The position numbers and the translations under genes are program-made. From the NCBI GenBank assembly GCA_007922225.1, contig ML680086.1, forward strand, positions 4,332,259 to 4,396,258: DNA of 64,000 bases, given 5' to 3'. This stretch comes from Emydura subglobosa. Its lineage: Eukaryota; Chordata; Testudines; Chelidae. Within the stretch, counting starts at the first letter, position 1. The number at the start of each line of letters is the position of its first letter. The notes under the pieces were generated by a model that saw nothing but the letters and a program-made list of their open reading frames with translations, did not search any database and was not told the origin of the DNA. Of the stretch, positions 21,800 through 32,148 are shown one piece after another.

Positions 21800-22550
21800 G
21801 GAAAGAGTCTCTATTCAAACTATTTCTTTGTACCAAAGAAGAATGGAGGGTGGAGACCAATCTTAGATCTATGACCCCTAAACAAATATGTGTGATCCCA
21901 AAAGTTCAGGATGGTGACCCTGGCAACTATAATTCCTTCTCTAAATTCACCTCCAGGATGCTTCCATAGAGTGATACTTCCATACAGTAATACATCATCT
22001 TACAAGAGATTCCTCCAATTTGTGGCAGGCCAGGATCATTTTCAGTATCAGGTGCTCCCTTTTGGCCTCTCCTTGGCTCCGAGAGCATTCTTGAAGGTTC
22101 TATCGGTAGTGACATCTACCTCATCAGGCTATTCCTGTACCTCAACGATTGGTAACTTGGGTCAATCCTACCAAGAGATGTTGTCCACCACAAGGACCTG
22201 TTTTTGAACCTGGGCCTTCAGCTGAACATAGAAAAATCCATACTAACTCCCGTTCAGAACATACAATTTATATGGGCTTTCCTGGATTACCTGACTACCA
22301 GGGCATCTCTCTCCATGGATAGATTCCAGATATTATTGACCCTCATCAAAACAGTTCAGGAGAGCCCCCAGACTTCAGTCAAAAACTGCCTTCAACTACT
22401 GGGTTACATGGCTGCTTGCAGTTTTGCGAGGTTACACCTCTGCTGTTTCCAGGAGTGTCTCAGAACAGTTTATTCACTAAACAGACACAGTCTAGACAAG
22501 CATGTGTTGGATCCCCAGTGGCTGAAGCATTCCCTAGATTGGTGAAAGGT
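21800..22550 (+). pseudogene. DIRS-type reverse transcriptase, decayed
   Basis: Residues such as QVLPFGLSLAPRAFLKVL (about 22050-22110) and the following palm are typical of DIRS/Ngaro RTs. The catalytic box reads Tyr-Leu-Asn-Asp-Trp (22138-22152) instead of YLDDW, so the first aspartate is lost (AAC). The thumb region is open at 22204-22545 (LQLNIEKSILTPVQNIQFI). Several frame changes are present. Confidence 0.75.
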
Positions 22551-22559
22551 CCATCGCAA

Positions 22560-22840
22560 TGTAGGGGTGTGAATTCCCTTCCTCCATCTGGTGCTGACAG
22601 TAGCCATGACCATGGACGCCTCTCTGTTAGGATGGGAGCACATCTCAGCTCTCTGATAGCACAGGGTAGGTGGTCATCCCAGAAACCCCCTCCATATCAA
22701 CTGTCTGGAGCTCAGAGCAGTCAGAAATGTCTATCTTCACTTCCTTCCTCTCATCAGACACAGATACATCAAAGTCATGACAGGGTCCTTGACTTCCATG
22801 TTTGATATCTATCGGCAAGGAGGGGCGAGATCCCCTTCAC
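22560..22840 (+). pseudogene. DIRS RNase H remnant and end of the element
   Basis: Coding traces TMDASLLGWEHISAL (about 22610-22650) and AQGRWSSQKPPPYQLSG (about 22660-22710) fit the RNase H that follows RT in DIRS elements. The tyrosine recombinase that should come next is absent: Maverick promoter-like DNA starts within about 50 bp. Confidence 0.6.
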
Positions 22841-22869
22841 TCTGCGCCAAGGCAATACAGTTGTGAGTA

Positions 22870-23260
22870 GTGTACAAGGGCCCTACCATCAATCAAACAT
22901 TGGCCCTGCCCTTGGTCCCACCTACCTGTCACCTTATGGCCTGCCTCCTGTGGTATCACTTCCGGGTCAAGATGGACACCTGATCGGAAGTGGGTCATGT
23001 GACCCCTCTGAGAACTCCTCCCACTGCCCTCCACCAATAGGAGCAGGTTTCACCCCTGCAGGACCACCCTCAAGAGCAGATTTGACCAAAAAGGGCACAT
23101 GGCGTGACAATGTGATCTGCCTGGAAGTGGGTCATGTGACCCCTCTGAGAACCCTCCCAGCACCCTCTACCAATCAGAGCAGGTTTCACCCACTTGGGCT
23201 GTCCCAGAAGAGAAATGTGTACCAATAGGAATAGGTGTAGGGCGGGGATCTAGGCTGGAA
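22870..23260 (+). promoter_or_regulatory. Left-end promoter of the Maverick-like element with duplicated upstream module
   Basis: Two similar blocks (about 22986-23055 and 23123-23191, period 137 bp) each contain GTCATGTGAC (E-box type) and a CCAAT element (CCACCAATAG, TACCAATCAG), then GCAGGTTTCACCC. A third CCAAT (23221-23225) and a GC box GGGCGGGG (23240-23247) follow. The first ATG of the downstream gene is at 23369. The arrangement resembles a compact viral early promoter. Promoter activity is inferred. Confidence 0.5.
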
Positions 23261-23368
23261 CCCCTGCCTGATCTCTGAGGCTCCCAGAAGTCTCAGCGCC
23301 GAGCGGAAGAGCCCATCTCATTTCAAGAACACGTGTTTCAGAAATCGTGGAAATGCTGAGAGGAAAAC

Positions 23369-24205
23369 ATGGACTCCTTCACCACCCCCATGAGAACTTC
23401 GGTATGTTTTTTTAGCTCCGAGAGCCTTGGACCCCCTGCGTAGAAAGCGCTACATCAGCAACAGTTCTGAGGATGGGGAGGGAGCGGCTGAGGTGAGCCC
23501 TTTGGTCCAGCTGTTGTTGGATACGCCAGAACCCAAAACCTGATCGATCATGAAGCAGCCAAATGAGCATAATGGCCTCTCACTGGCACCAGTGGACAAG
23601 GCAAATTGAGAAGATGCTGCACAGATAAAGGACTGATAAGAAGTGACTGTCGAGGATTTGAGAGTGTGATGAGGTTAGGAACTGACCAGGGTTGTGTAAA
23701 TCTTAAAAACAAAAAACAAAAAATCAAGCAGCATGGGCTCACATCTATTTCTTTTCTGAAAATCTCTCGACAGCTCAACATTGCCTTTCAGGAGGTCCCC
23801 AAGTCCCCGAACAATGTTGCATCAGATAGCGAAGATGAACTGGGCCCATCTTATTTTTGCTTAACGCTGATACAAGTCAATGAAGAGGATGACGCAGAAG
23901 ATGATGCCTGTAAGGAGTTTAGGAGGAGGCTTGGCATGGAACTAATTAAGCCAGTGCCACATCGTGAGCATAAAAAAGTCATGTGGTCTATTGTACTTGT
24001 TGCTGTTTATGCTGTCCTTAATCACTACCTTAGGGAAAAGCTTTTAGAAGATTGTGAGGGCTGTGTCATAGATGCTCCAGGCCTATGGCACCATGACTGC
24101 ATGACTTGGACTTCAGAGGATATAAACTGCAAGCTTCGGGACCTGTATGCTGAACTATGTTTTGAAAGCTTATTAAATGCTGTTATTGCCTCAGGAGTTT
24201 GCTGA
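23369..24205 (+). pseudogene. Left-end spliced gene with C-x2-C / H-x-x-C motif (Maverick-like, function unknown)
   Basis: The first ATG (23369) starts MDSFTTPMRTS. A +1 frame change at about 23402-23415 (GTATGT...TTTAG, a possibly collapsed tiny intron or an indel) leads to PRALDPLRRKRYISNSSEDGE. A strong donor GAG|GTGAGC ends exon 1 at 23492 and an acceptor CCTTTCAG ends the intron at 23791. Both edges are phase 0, so the frame continues in exon 2 (23792-24205). Exon 2 is acidic at first (SDSEDE, EEDDAEDDA). It then has a hydrophobic helix (VMWSIVLVAVYAVL) and DCEGCVIDAPGLWHHDCMTW, a possible metal site. It looks like a conserved left-end protein of vertebrate Maverick elements. Its function is unknown to me. 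Confidence 0.55.
23558..23789 (+). repeat. Inverted repeat, left copy (Maverick-like element)
   Basis: It matches the reverse complement of 35845-36021. Shared blocks include GAAGATGCTGCACAGATAAA against its counterpart near 35970, and ATCTCTYGACARCTCAACAW. The left copy is longer because of an AT-rich insertion near 23690-23735. It lies inside the intron of the left-end gene, and its inner edge stops at the 3' splice site. Confidence 0.8.
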
Positions 24206-24900
24206 ATGCTGTGGGTCAGTTTTTCTAGCAATTCAAAGTCATGAGAAGTTTAAAATAATATATTTACAAAAAATAAATGATCTTAACTCAGAAAAACTCC
24301 AAAACCTGAAATGTTTCCAGGGTTCACAAACCTTCACCACACTTTTATTTTTTTTTAAAAAAGCATTTGTTGTCAGAATAATCAAACATTTAAAAACTAT
24401 GGGTGTTTGTAGGATGTTTACTATGGTTGTGGCACATCCATTTTATTTAAAAATAAACAAACGTTTCAAGAGTTCACAAACCTCCACCATACTTTTATTC
24501 TTTTAAAAAAGGCATATCCACTTTATTTCAAAATTTTAAGCATGAAAGAAACATGTTTAAAATGAAAAAAACCAAACATCCTAAGACATTCGTTGATATC
24601 TGCAAGGTCCTGCAGTCAGGAGAGGGTACAGTAACATTAAGGATTGTTATGCATGGTGATTTACTATTTAATACTTTAAGAAGACTCCACAGAGCTCTGT
24701 TTTTTCATTGAAACATTTTCATTTCATTCATTGAAATTTAAAAAAAAAAAAAGCCAAAATCATCCCAGTTGTGTAGATCACAAAAGGGAATGTTGGGGGC
24801 GGGGTATCTAAATTCCTTAAGTTAATTAAGTTAATTAAGAGTTGTAGTGATCAAATCAACCTGCTAATTAGACTTCGAAGTTTGTTTGAAACAAAGAGTT
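24206..24900. other. AT-rich spacer with poly(A) signal and direct repeat
   Basis: AATAAA at 24272-24277 could end the left-end transcript. A direct repeat starts GTTCACAAACCTYCACCAYA at 24322 and 24472, 150 bp apart, followed in each by ACTTTTATT. No gene is seen. Confidence 0.5.
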
Positions 24901-24907
24901 AGAATGG

Positions 24908-24915
24908 TATAAAAA
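24908..24915 (+). promoter_or_regulatory. TATA box of the second candidate spliced transcript
   Basis: GGTATAAAAACC is followed about 30 bp later by a pyrimidine-rich initiator-like stretch (CTGTCCTCTCTCA), and then by a donor at 24981|GTATGT. Confidence 0.5.
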
Positions 24916-24937
24916 CCTCAGCTTTTGGGACTGTCCT

Positions 24938-26765
24938 CTCTCATAATAGAATCTTGAACACCTGTCGGATTGCAAGACAGGGTATGTTGCTTGTTTGTAT
25001 CTCTGAAAAGTATACATTATATAATGTTACTCTTTGTCCATGCTGTCCTTAATAATGATGATACATGTCTTTATTGCAGTGTGATCTGTTTACCATGGAA
25101 ACAGCAACTTCAAGCTGTGTTTGACCAGAGCAAGGTAAAACCCTATTTTTAACTATAGTTGGGCTTAATGCTCTTTAATATTTTTTAAAGAAAACCAGTT
25201 ATTAAACAGGTTGTATAGGGGTTTGATCGATGCATTTGGGAAATCATACTAACTAAAATGATGCTTGTTCTTTAATCTAAAGGCCCAGATACACATAGGG
25301 TAAAACAGAGTAACCATGTGCCAGCATCCCTTTACCCTATGGTGGAAGGTAACTATTTGCAATTGGCTTTTAAATGCTTGTGTGTTTTAAAAATAGTTTT
25401 TAAAAGTTGGTTTTAATGTTTGAATTGTTGTTGGTGAGATAGGGGCTTGTGCTAGAGATAAGTGGTGGGGTTTATTGAAAAGTATTTTGTTGCACACTTT
25501 TTGTTTTTGGGTGCCTGGTGGAAACGTGCTTATATTAAAAAGGTCTATCAGTGGTAGAAATAAACTAAAAAATTAACTAAAAAACCTGTATTTGTTGTAT
25601 AGCCTGAAACAGATTTTTTTAAATGACTTTTTAAACAGAGAGGCAAGAAAAACCCAATGACTATTTTGTTTTTAAAAGTTTACAAGACCATTGCATGCAT
25701 TTTATAATAATGTTGTTTCCTCCACAGTACGGTCAGAACATGAGACCTGTAGACCTGAGGGTAAACCAGCTCAAAAGAAAAAGGACAGAGATAGCTGAAA
25801 AGAAAAATTCACCAGCATCAACGACTGACAGAGGGATGAAATCCAGTAAATATATTTGGCTTATTTGTATGATTGTTTATGCAATTTTGTATTTTAAGCA
25901 AATACATAGGTGTGTGTGAGAACGATTGCAAAGTTACGTTTTGTGGTTTTGGTGAATTTTTTTAAATGTTTTATTTGACACTAAATTGGAACATCTCTGT
26001 TTTCCTAATCAGACATGGACAGCGCTCCTGACAGTGCTGTAGTCAGAGCTCCAGAGATACCTCCAGTAGAACCGCCAAAGAACCAGAAATCTGCTCGGAA
26101 ACCTTTAACAACAATACCAGCGCAAAACAGCAGAAGAGCCCAGATGAAGCATCAGGACAGTCCCAAGCTCAGATACATCAAACCCAAGGATAAAACAAAA
26201 GATTCTGGTAAAAAGCACCAATGCAAACACAATTCCAGTTCTTCAGCGGTCGATACCACACCAAGCCCTGAGAGAACTAACTATGAGCGAAAACACACAC
26301 ATTCACAAACCTGAAGCACGCACTTCAGGGGTTGTGAATAAAAAATTAAGGACTGAAAGCTCCTGTGATGCTGGGGTATCTAGTGCTTATGAAGTATCTG
26401 AAAATTATTACAAACTATTCTCTCACCTCAATAAGCTCGGCACAACTCTTCAGTGTTCTAAAAAAAAAATGGGAAAAATATGACACTTTGTTCAGAAAGC
26501 TGATGGGTGCTGTATCCTCAGGCGTTCTGAAAGAAAGGATGACTGGAAAGTATGTCAAATAGGCAAAAGCTCTTGCAAGTGACTTTGAAAAATATTTCAG
26601 TTTTCCAGAGGGTGGCTCTGAGCAGGCACAACTAGTCATGGAAAGGGGCCCAGGTAAAACGGGCATCCTCAAGAGTACACAACAGCTGAGGTGTAAACAA
26701 AAGGGGGCACGGCATTTGGGGGACAAATGGGCGGTGCCAAAAAGTTATGGGCCAGGGTCACTGTA
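24938..26765 (+). pseudogene. Candidate multi-exon gene of the Maverick-like element, function unknown
   Basis: Exons suggested by splice signals are 24938-24981 (donor GTATGT), 25080-25134 (after TTATTGCAG, donor GTAAAA), 25728-25845 (after CCTCCACAG, donor GTAAAT), 26013-26207 (after CCTAATCAG, donor GTAAAA) and 26329 onward (after CACTTCAG). From exon 2 to exon 5 one frame stays open across all junctions, although the intron phases differ (0, 1 and 1). The protein would be Lys/Pro/Ser-rich (VNQLKRKRTEIAEKKN; EIPPVEPPKNQKSARK), as if disordered and nuclear. The last exon is helical, with a frameshift in an A-run at 26460-26469 and a stop at 26560. No in-frame ATG is seen before 25740. A strong-context ATG at 25095 opens only nine codons. 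Confidence 0.45.
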
Positions 26766-26802
26766 AAAATTTCAAAAAAAGCTAGAACTCATGAGGAGAA
26801 AA

Positions 26803-29800
26803 AAAGAGATGCCCTCTAGTGGAGGCTCTCAAACTGGCGTGTCTGAGAATGGGGAGGCAGAATCCGACCTGCGGGATGGTGGTGACTCTCACCTAGACTC
26901 TGATTTAGAAAATCCCCAGAAGGCTCTCTAGACATGTCTCCGAATGCTCCTGATGGCCCTCACGGTGGGCCCTTGGAATCTCACTCTCAAATAAAGCCTG
27001 ATGATCCCATATAGGAACCCCCAAATAACCCTGAAAATGCAGATTCAGATCCCCACCGTGATGTGTATATGGAGCGGGTGAGAAGCTGGTAATGGGAATT
27101 ACCTAGATTTAAGGGTTCGGTGTATAGTGAGGAATTTCATTCTGTCAATGTTGAGCATTGAAGCCATACACAGGGGGATACAGTTAGTTCTCTATGACAT
27201 TAATGGTATGCTAGCCCCTGACGATTACGTTTAGTTACGTTTAGAGGGTCGTAATTTAACCAATGCTTTCTCTTTGGTCAGAAGAAATAGGGATGACCTG
27301 TCTGTTGAAGATTTCTTAAATCAGACCTCTAAACTGTTACAGAGTAATAGAGAGGCGCATGTCGATGGGATGTTATGCCTCGTTGTGACAGTTGTAAGAA
27401 ACTCTAAAAAACAGCGGGGTGGCTGTAGTTTTAAATTCTATCCTCAATAGTCAAATCATCTATAAAAATAGACGGTGTTTAGATTGATACTGGTGTAAGT
27501 CAGGTCTACTGTGTTCTGCGGGCTGGCTCTTGGCCATCATGTCTGACCATAAACCTACAGACGCAGAATTGTTAGACAGGGCAAGAAAGTTGCATGAGAA
27601 ACTGGGGTGGTCAGATCAAAAAAAGATTATGCTCAGCGACGTAGCACCATTTGAACAGCATTTGCGAGTCAACATACCGGTGGCTCTTTATATAATGAAA
27701 GAGGAGTGGGTTTTTTTTAAAACGGGCGGCCCGGTGTACCCCAAGACATTTTTCATCCTGCTGCACAATGAGTATTACTATGGGGTTTTGGATGTGAAAA
27801 AGTTTTTCGATGCGAAAAAAGTATTGCGAGTTTTGCCACATGGTGTACAGTCAGGACCATTCTTGCAGGTAGTGTTGCTACCTCTGCTTGAGCGCAACGT
27901 GCTCGAACAGTATGGGTGTGCAGCTGAGGTGTCCTAGCTGCAGACTGTATTGTCGTTCCAAAGAGTGTTTAGATGGGCATGTAGACGCTGCATCGAAAAA
28001 ACAAGTCAAATGCCTGTCTAAAACTTTGTGTGATAAGTGTCAATCTTATGTGGACAAGGTGCAAAAGGAGGCTTTGTAAACAGTGTCAAGGTTTGATCAC
28101 CGGTGATGTAGACAGCCATCTGTGTTTTATGGACAGCATTAGAAAGCCTGAATTGTCAGAAAAGTATATATTTTTACGATTTTGAATGCACTCAGGAGAT
28201 GGGATTGCATGTGCCCAATTACATTTTTGCTGTGTCCCTAAAGCCAGAAAAATCCTGGGAATTTAAGGGCAGCGCAAGTGTCTTTCTATCTTTGTTAAGA
28301 TCTTTATTGGCAAAAAATTTTGGGACTACACGTTCATAACCTTTGGAATTGTGCCCTATGACATGTATTTCATCATTAGACAGTTACTGAAGGAAAAGAT
28401 GTGCATAGAGTTGATAACTCAGGGTTGTAAACTGATGTGTGTGGAAGTTAAGGCCCTGGGCGTCCGTTTTATAGAGTCCTTACACTTCCTGCCCATGAAG
28501 CTTAGCAAGCTCCCACAGGCTATGGGGTTTGAAGGTTGCAAAGGGTATTTTGCACATTTTTTTAACATGTTAGAAAACCAAAATTACATGGGACCTGTGC
28601 CCGGGATGGATCACTATGGTATCAACAGTATGATGCCTGGGGAAAAAGCAGAATTTCTCAGTTGGTACCAGAACAACTGAAATGAGACATTTGATTTGCA
28701 GAAAATGCTCATGTATTATTGTCAGCAGGATGTCAAAATTTTGAGACAGGCCTGTATCCTGTACGGAGAAGGGGTCATGAAAATGACAGAGATGCTAGAT
28801 AGGGCAGAGAGAGGCCCTGATAAATTTGTCGAGGTGAAATTGTGTATAGATACTGGCGTCTGTTTGCATGGCTATGTACAGATTTATGTTTTTACAGTTT
28901 AGCACGGTAGCCCTTCTCCCTCCTGACAACTATCACAGGCAGAAAAAGATATTTGATCCCTTCTATTCAGCGGCTGTTGTATACCACTCACAAAGAAAAT
29001 ATACAGATACATCATGTGTTACAGGGTGGGGAGATACAGCTAGGCCCCTACTTTCTAAACAGTTATGCCGTTGTTGATAAGATATGCACGACCTTTGAGT
29101 TTAACGGGTGTTTTTTCCACGGCTGCGTCACCTGTCACTGTGGAAAAAACCCTGAACCCTATGATGGGGATGACTTTCGGGTTTCTTTATTACAAAATGC
29201 AGCTCAAGACCGACTATCTGAAAAGAGTCGGGTATGTAGTCAGAACTCTCTAGGGACACAAGTGGGAGATGATGATAGAAACAGATAGAGATCTTGTGGA
29301 TTTCTTAAACAAAGCCCAATTGCCTCAGCCTCTAGTCCCTAGGGATGCTCTTTTTAGGGGTAGAACTAATGCCATCTGTCTGTATTACAAACCTAACCCC
29401 GGTGAAGAAATCCACTATTATGATTTTACCAGCCTGTACCCTTTCGTAAACAGAACCAAAGAATACCCTATTGGACACCCCGATATCATTTGACAAATTT
29501 GGACGTCTTGCAACTTATTTCAGAATTGCGAAAGTTAAAGTGTTCTCCCCTGCGAGGTCTCTTTTTCCCATTGTTACCTGTCAGAGTGGGCGGCAAATTT
29601 ATGTTCCTGCTACGCCAAACCTGTGCAGAAACCAAGCAGTGGGAGACATGTACCCACAGACAAAGAGCGGGCCCTCCTGGGTACTTGGTGCAGGGTGGAA
29701 CTAAATGCAGCTGTAGTGAAGGGGTACACGGTGGCGAAAATCTATGAAATCTGGTATTTTGAAGAAAAATCTGACAAAATCTTTTCAGAGTACATAAAAT

Positions 29801-30590
29801 TACACCTACATTAGAAACAAGAGGCTTCGGGATATCCCGGCTGGTGCACGGACAAAGAAAAACAAAATAAGTACATTAATGATTTCTATTAGAAAGAAGG
29901 CGTGCATTTACGCCAACATGAGATCACATTGAGCATGTTGAGCATCAAATCGCTAAACTGTTTTTAAATTCTCTGTGGGGTAAATTCAGCCAAAGAACAA
30001 ACATACCCAAGACCAGCGTCGTGTGAGACCCCAACGAACGTTTCAGTACCTGTTTTCCCCCAATTAAGAGGTTTCATCCTACAAGTTTATCGACAATGAA
30101 ACAGCGTGCGTGTTTTGGAAGCACGCAAAAGACCGCTGCTCGGTGTCCGTCAATACCAACATCTTCATTGCCTGTTTCACTACCGCTTATGCCCGCTTGG
30201 AACTATACAACCTGCTAGACAGGCTGCAAGAGTAGTGCCTGTACCACAATATGGACTCAGTGATATTTGTGAAAAGGGAGGGTGACTGGATTATTTAGGG
30301 GACCTAACAAGCAAGATTCCGTCAGATTAGCACATCGTGGAGTTTGTATCAGCTGGTCCGAAAACGTACAGGTACAAGCTGTCGGGAGGAAAGGTCTGTA
30401 TGAAAGTCAAAGGGATTATCCTGAACGTAATAAACTGTGAAAAGATTAACTTTGACAGTTTGAAAGATCTGGTCCTGGACTATAGTGCAGACCTGGAAGA
30501 AAACAGTACCTTTGACACAGAATCAAGTGCATGTGCTGAAAAAGAGATGCACATTTATAAAAACTCTGTGTAATAAAAGGGTCTCCTTTA
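26803..30590 (+). pseudogene. polB: Protein-primed DNA polymerase B (Maverick type), decayed
   Basis: An acidic N-terminus (26811-26930) leads to LEGRNLTNAFSLVRRNRDD and then an open N-terminal domain at 27530-27937. A Cys-rich zinc-binding segment follows (CPSCRLYCRSKECLDGH). Exonuclease motifs are visible: Exo I FYDFECTQ (about 28172-28195), the Exo II region with open stretch 28351-28680, and Exo III YCQQDVKIL (28713-28740). Polymerase motif A is YYDFTSLYPF (about 29413-29443) and motif B lies near 29955-29995. Motif C reads Y-H-N-M-D-S (30242-30259), where Y-x-D-T-D-S is expected. More than ten frame changes or stops break it. Confidence 0.85.
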
Positions 30591-30689
30591 AAAGAAAGAA
30601 GCATCTGATGAAGCAGTCCAGGGGGTTTATCGGACCGCTGTTGAGTTTTGCTATCACTCTGATAGTGAGGCTTTTGACTAAATTGATAA

Positions 30690-31462
30690 TGGAGTATACG
30701 GGGAAAAAAAGTACCTGATGCCCAGCTGCCAGTTGGAGCAATTAAGGGCTCCCCCTTCACCGGAGGAAAATATCAGAACTACCACAACTCGCTTGCTGGA
30801 CGCTGAAATTAAGTCTGTTTTTCAAAGGACTGACTTAGCTGAATACAAAAAGGCTAAACTATACGCTGCCATGCTTCACAGTACCTAACGTACGTGAAGG
30901 AGCACAATTTGGATCAAGGGAAAATAAGTCTCTTTCTACCCGAACAGGAATGGAGCGTGACTGCCAAGCCCCCAGAAACACTAAAGACCTCTGACTCTGT
31001 TGCTCAGGAGGTGTTGGATAACATGAGTAAGCATATAAGAAAAATGCATTAGTATTGCTAAATAAGCTGGGCCAGGATAAAAATATCTCTTCGTGGAACG
31101 ATAAAGGGGCTTTTGTGTACAAAGGCGGAGTGGTTATTGGCTCTAACATGCTCTACTTAGTCAGGGCCGTCACCCAGATGCGCTCTGTTCCTAGCAGACA
31201 CGTACCTAGAGGGTGGGATGTGTTTATGAGCACCATGGCAGAGCTAAATGAGTCATCTTCCATCTTGGGCAACATGGCCAACAGAGAGCTTTTCGACCGC
31301 CTGAAGGCCTCGACCGCTGATACTGGGGTTGATCAAGAAACAACACCGATCCCTTTTTGCTTTCTAAAAAACAAAAACTGGCTAAAAGATCTGAATGGCT
31401 CAGTGTGTTATGTGTTTTCATGCTCTAAAATATTTTTTAAAAATGGTAATATTTTGCTTTAA
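30690..31462 (+). pseudogene. Conserved Maverick-type protein downstream of PolB, function unknown
   Basis: It begins at an ATG near 30690 (MEYTGKK), with a frameshift in an A-run just after. It continues with LEQLRAPPSPEENIRTTT and SVFQRTDLAEYKKAKLYAAM, breaks near 30887 and 31050, then is open from 31055 to the TAA at 31460. The C-terminal part (WNDKGAFVYKGGVVIGSNML; PRGWDVFMSTMAELN) has the look of a small protein found beside PolB in many Maverick elements. I recall no established function. The stop codon overlaps a poly(A) signal. Confidence 0.55.
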
Positions 31463-31600
31463 ATAAACTTGTAAACTTTAAAAAATTTTTAATATCTATG
31501 TGCACTTCTTCTGAATTGGTCATTGTTTAAAAAAAAAGAACAAAAACCCAACAGATATTAATTATCTTTAAACCCCTTGCCTGGGGCCCTTTATTGAGAA
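31458..31600. terminator. Convergent poly(A) signals between the rightward and leftward gene blocks
   Basis: AATAAA at 31462-31467 (+) overlaps the TAA stop of the rightward gene. TTTATT at 31590-31595 (AATAAA on the minus strand) overlaps the stop of the protease gene. Only about 130 bp of AT-rich DNA separates the two transcription units. Confidence 0.7.
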
Positions 31601-32142
31601 ACATGGCTATGAAAGTCGTTGCAAGATACACATCTCTGTGCTTGTTGAAACATGTTTTGGGTGAGCCTAAGCATGCCCGAGAATTTACTTTTTATATTTT
31701 TTACAAAATTCATCACCATCCGGTCGTTTTGCACTAAGTCATTAGAATACAATTTTAAAATCTGGTCAAAAGGTAAACCCTTGCTACAGCAATGTAAGAA
31801 AAATATGCAGTGATAGCCACAGGTAACGGAGCAGGGGTCTTGTAATTGTCTAATATGAAATGCAATGTCAATGGTTTTTTTGTTTAAAAATTTCATAATG
31901 CTTCTAGGAAACAACATGCTGTTCAGTGGGGTGCCCATATGAGTCAAAAAATTCTCCATATTACGCTTCACCAGGTACAAGGCAAGCCAGTGTTTGCCTG
32001 GTTGGTTGTGCGGATGAGTGTTGACCACCCAACCTAGGGGTCTCCGAGACAGTTTGCCACCAGGAAACACATCTAAGAAATTCTCTTTCGTGTAAGGGTC
32101 CGCTGATAAGACACACAGGAGCTGCACGGTGTCCATATTCAC
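31591..32142 (-). CDS. Adenain-like cysteine protease (Maverick type), intact frame
   Basis: This 183-residue uninterrupted frame is the usual length of adenovirus-type maturation proteases. The catalytic histidine is in GKHWLALYL (about residue 51). A Gln and the nucleophile Cys lie in LQDPCSVTCGYHCIFFL (about residues 100-116), the typical Q...TCGxxC block. The third catalytic residue normally sits in a short Phe-Asp-Ser-x-Gly type motif. The matching place here reads NFLTHMG, without Asp, so activity is doubtful unless the nearby Glu substitutes. It lies 7 bp downstream of the major capsid gene. In relatives it would cleave capsid precursors. The only adverse change seen is the missing acid. 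Confidence 0.8.
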   Translation of the reverse strand: MNMDTVQLLCVLSADPYTKENFLDVFPGGKLSRRPLGWVVNTHPHNQPGKHWLALYLVKRNMENFLTHMGTPLNSMLFPRSIMKFLNKKTIDIAFHIRQLQDPCSVTCGYHCIFFLHCCSKGLPFDQILKLYSNDLVQNDRMVMNFVKNIKSKFSGMLRLTQNMFQQAQRCVSCNDFHSHVSQ

Positions 32143-32148
32143 ATGTAG

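Noticed and set aside
25095..25124. Strong-context ATG (ACCATGG) as start of the second Maverick gene
   Set aside because: Its frame closes after nine codons, and the open multi-exon frame is a different one. It may be an upstream ORF or a decayed start.
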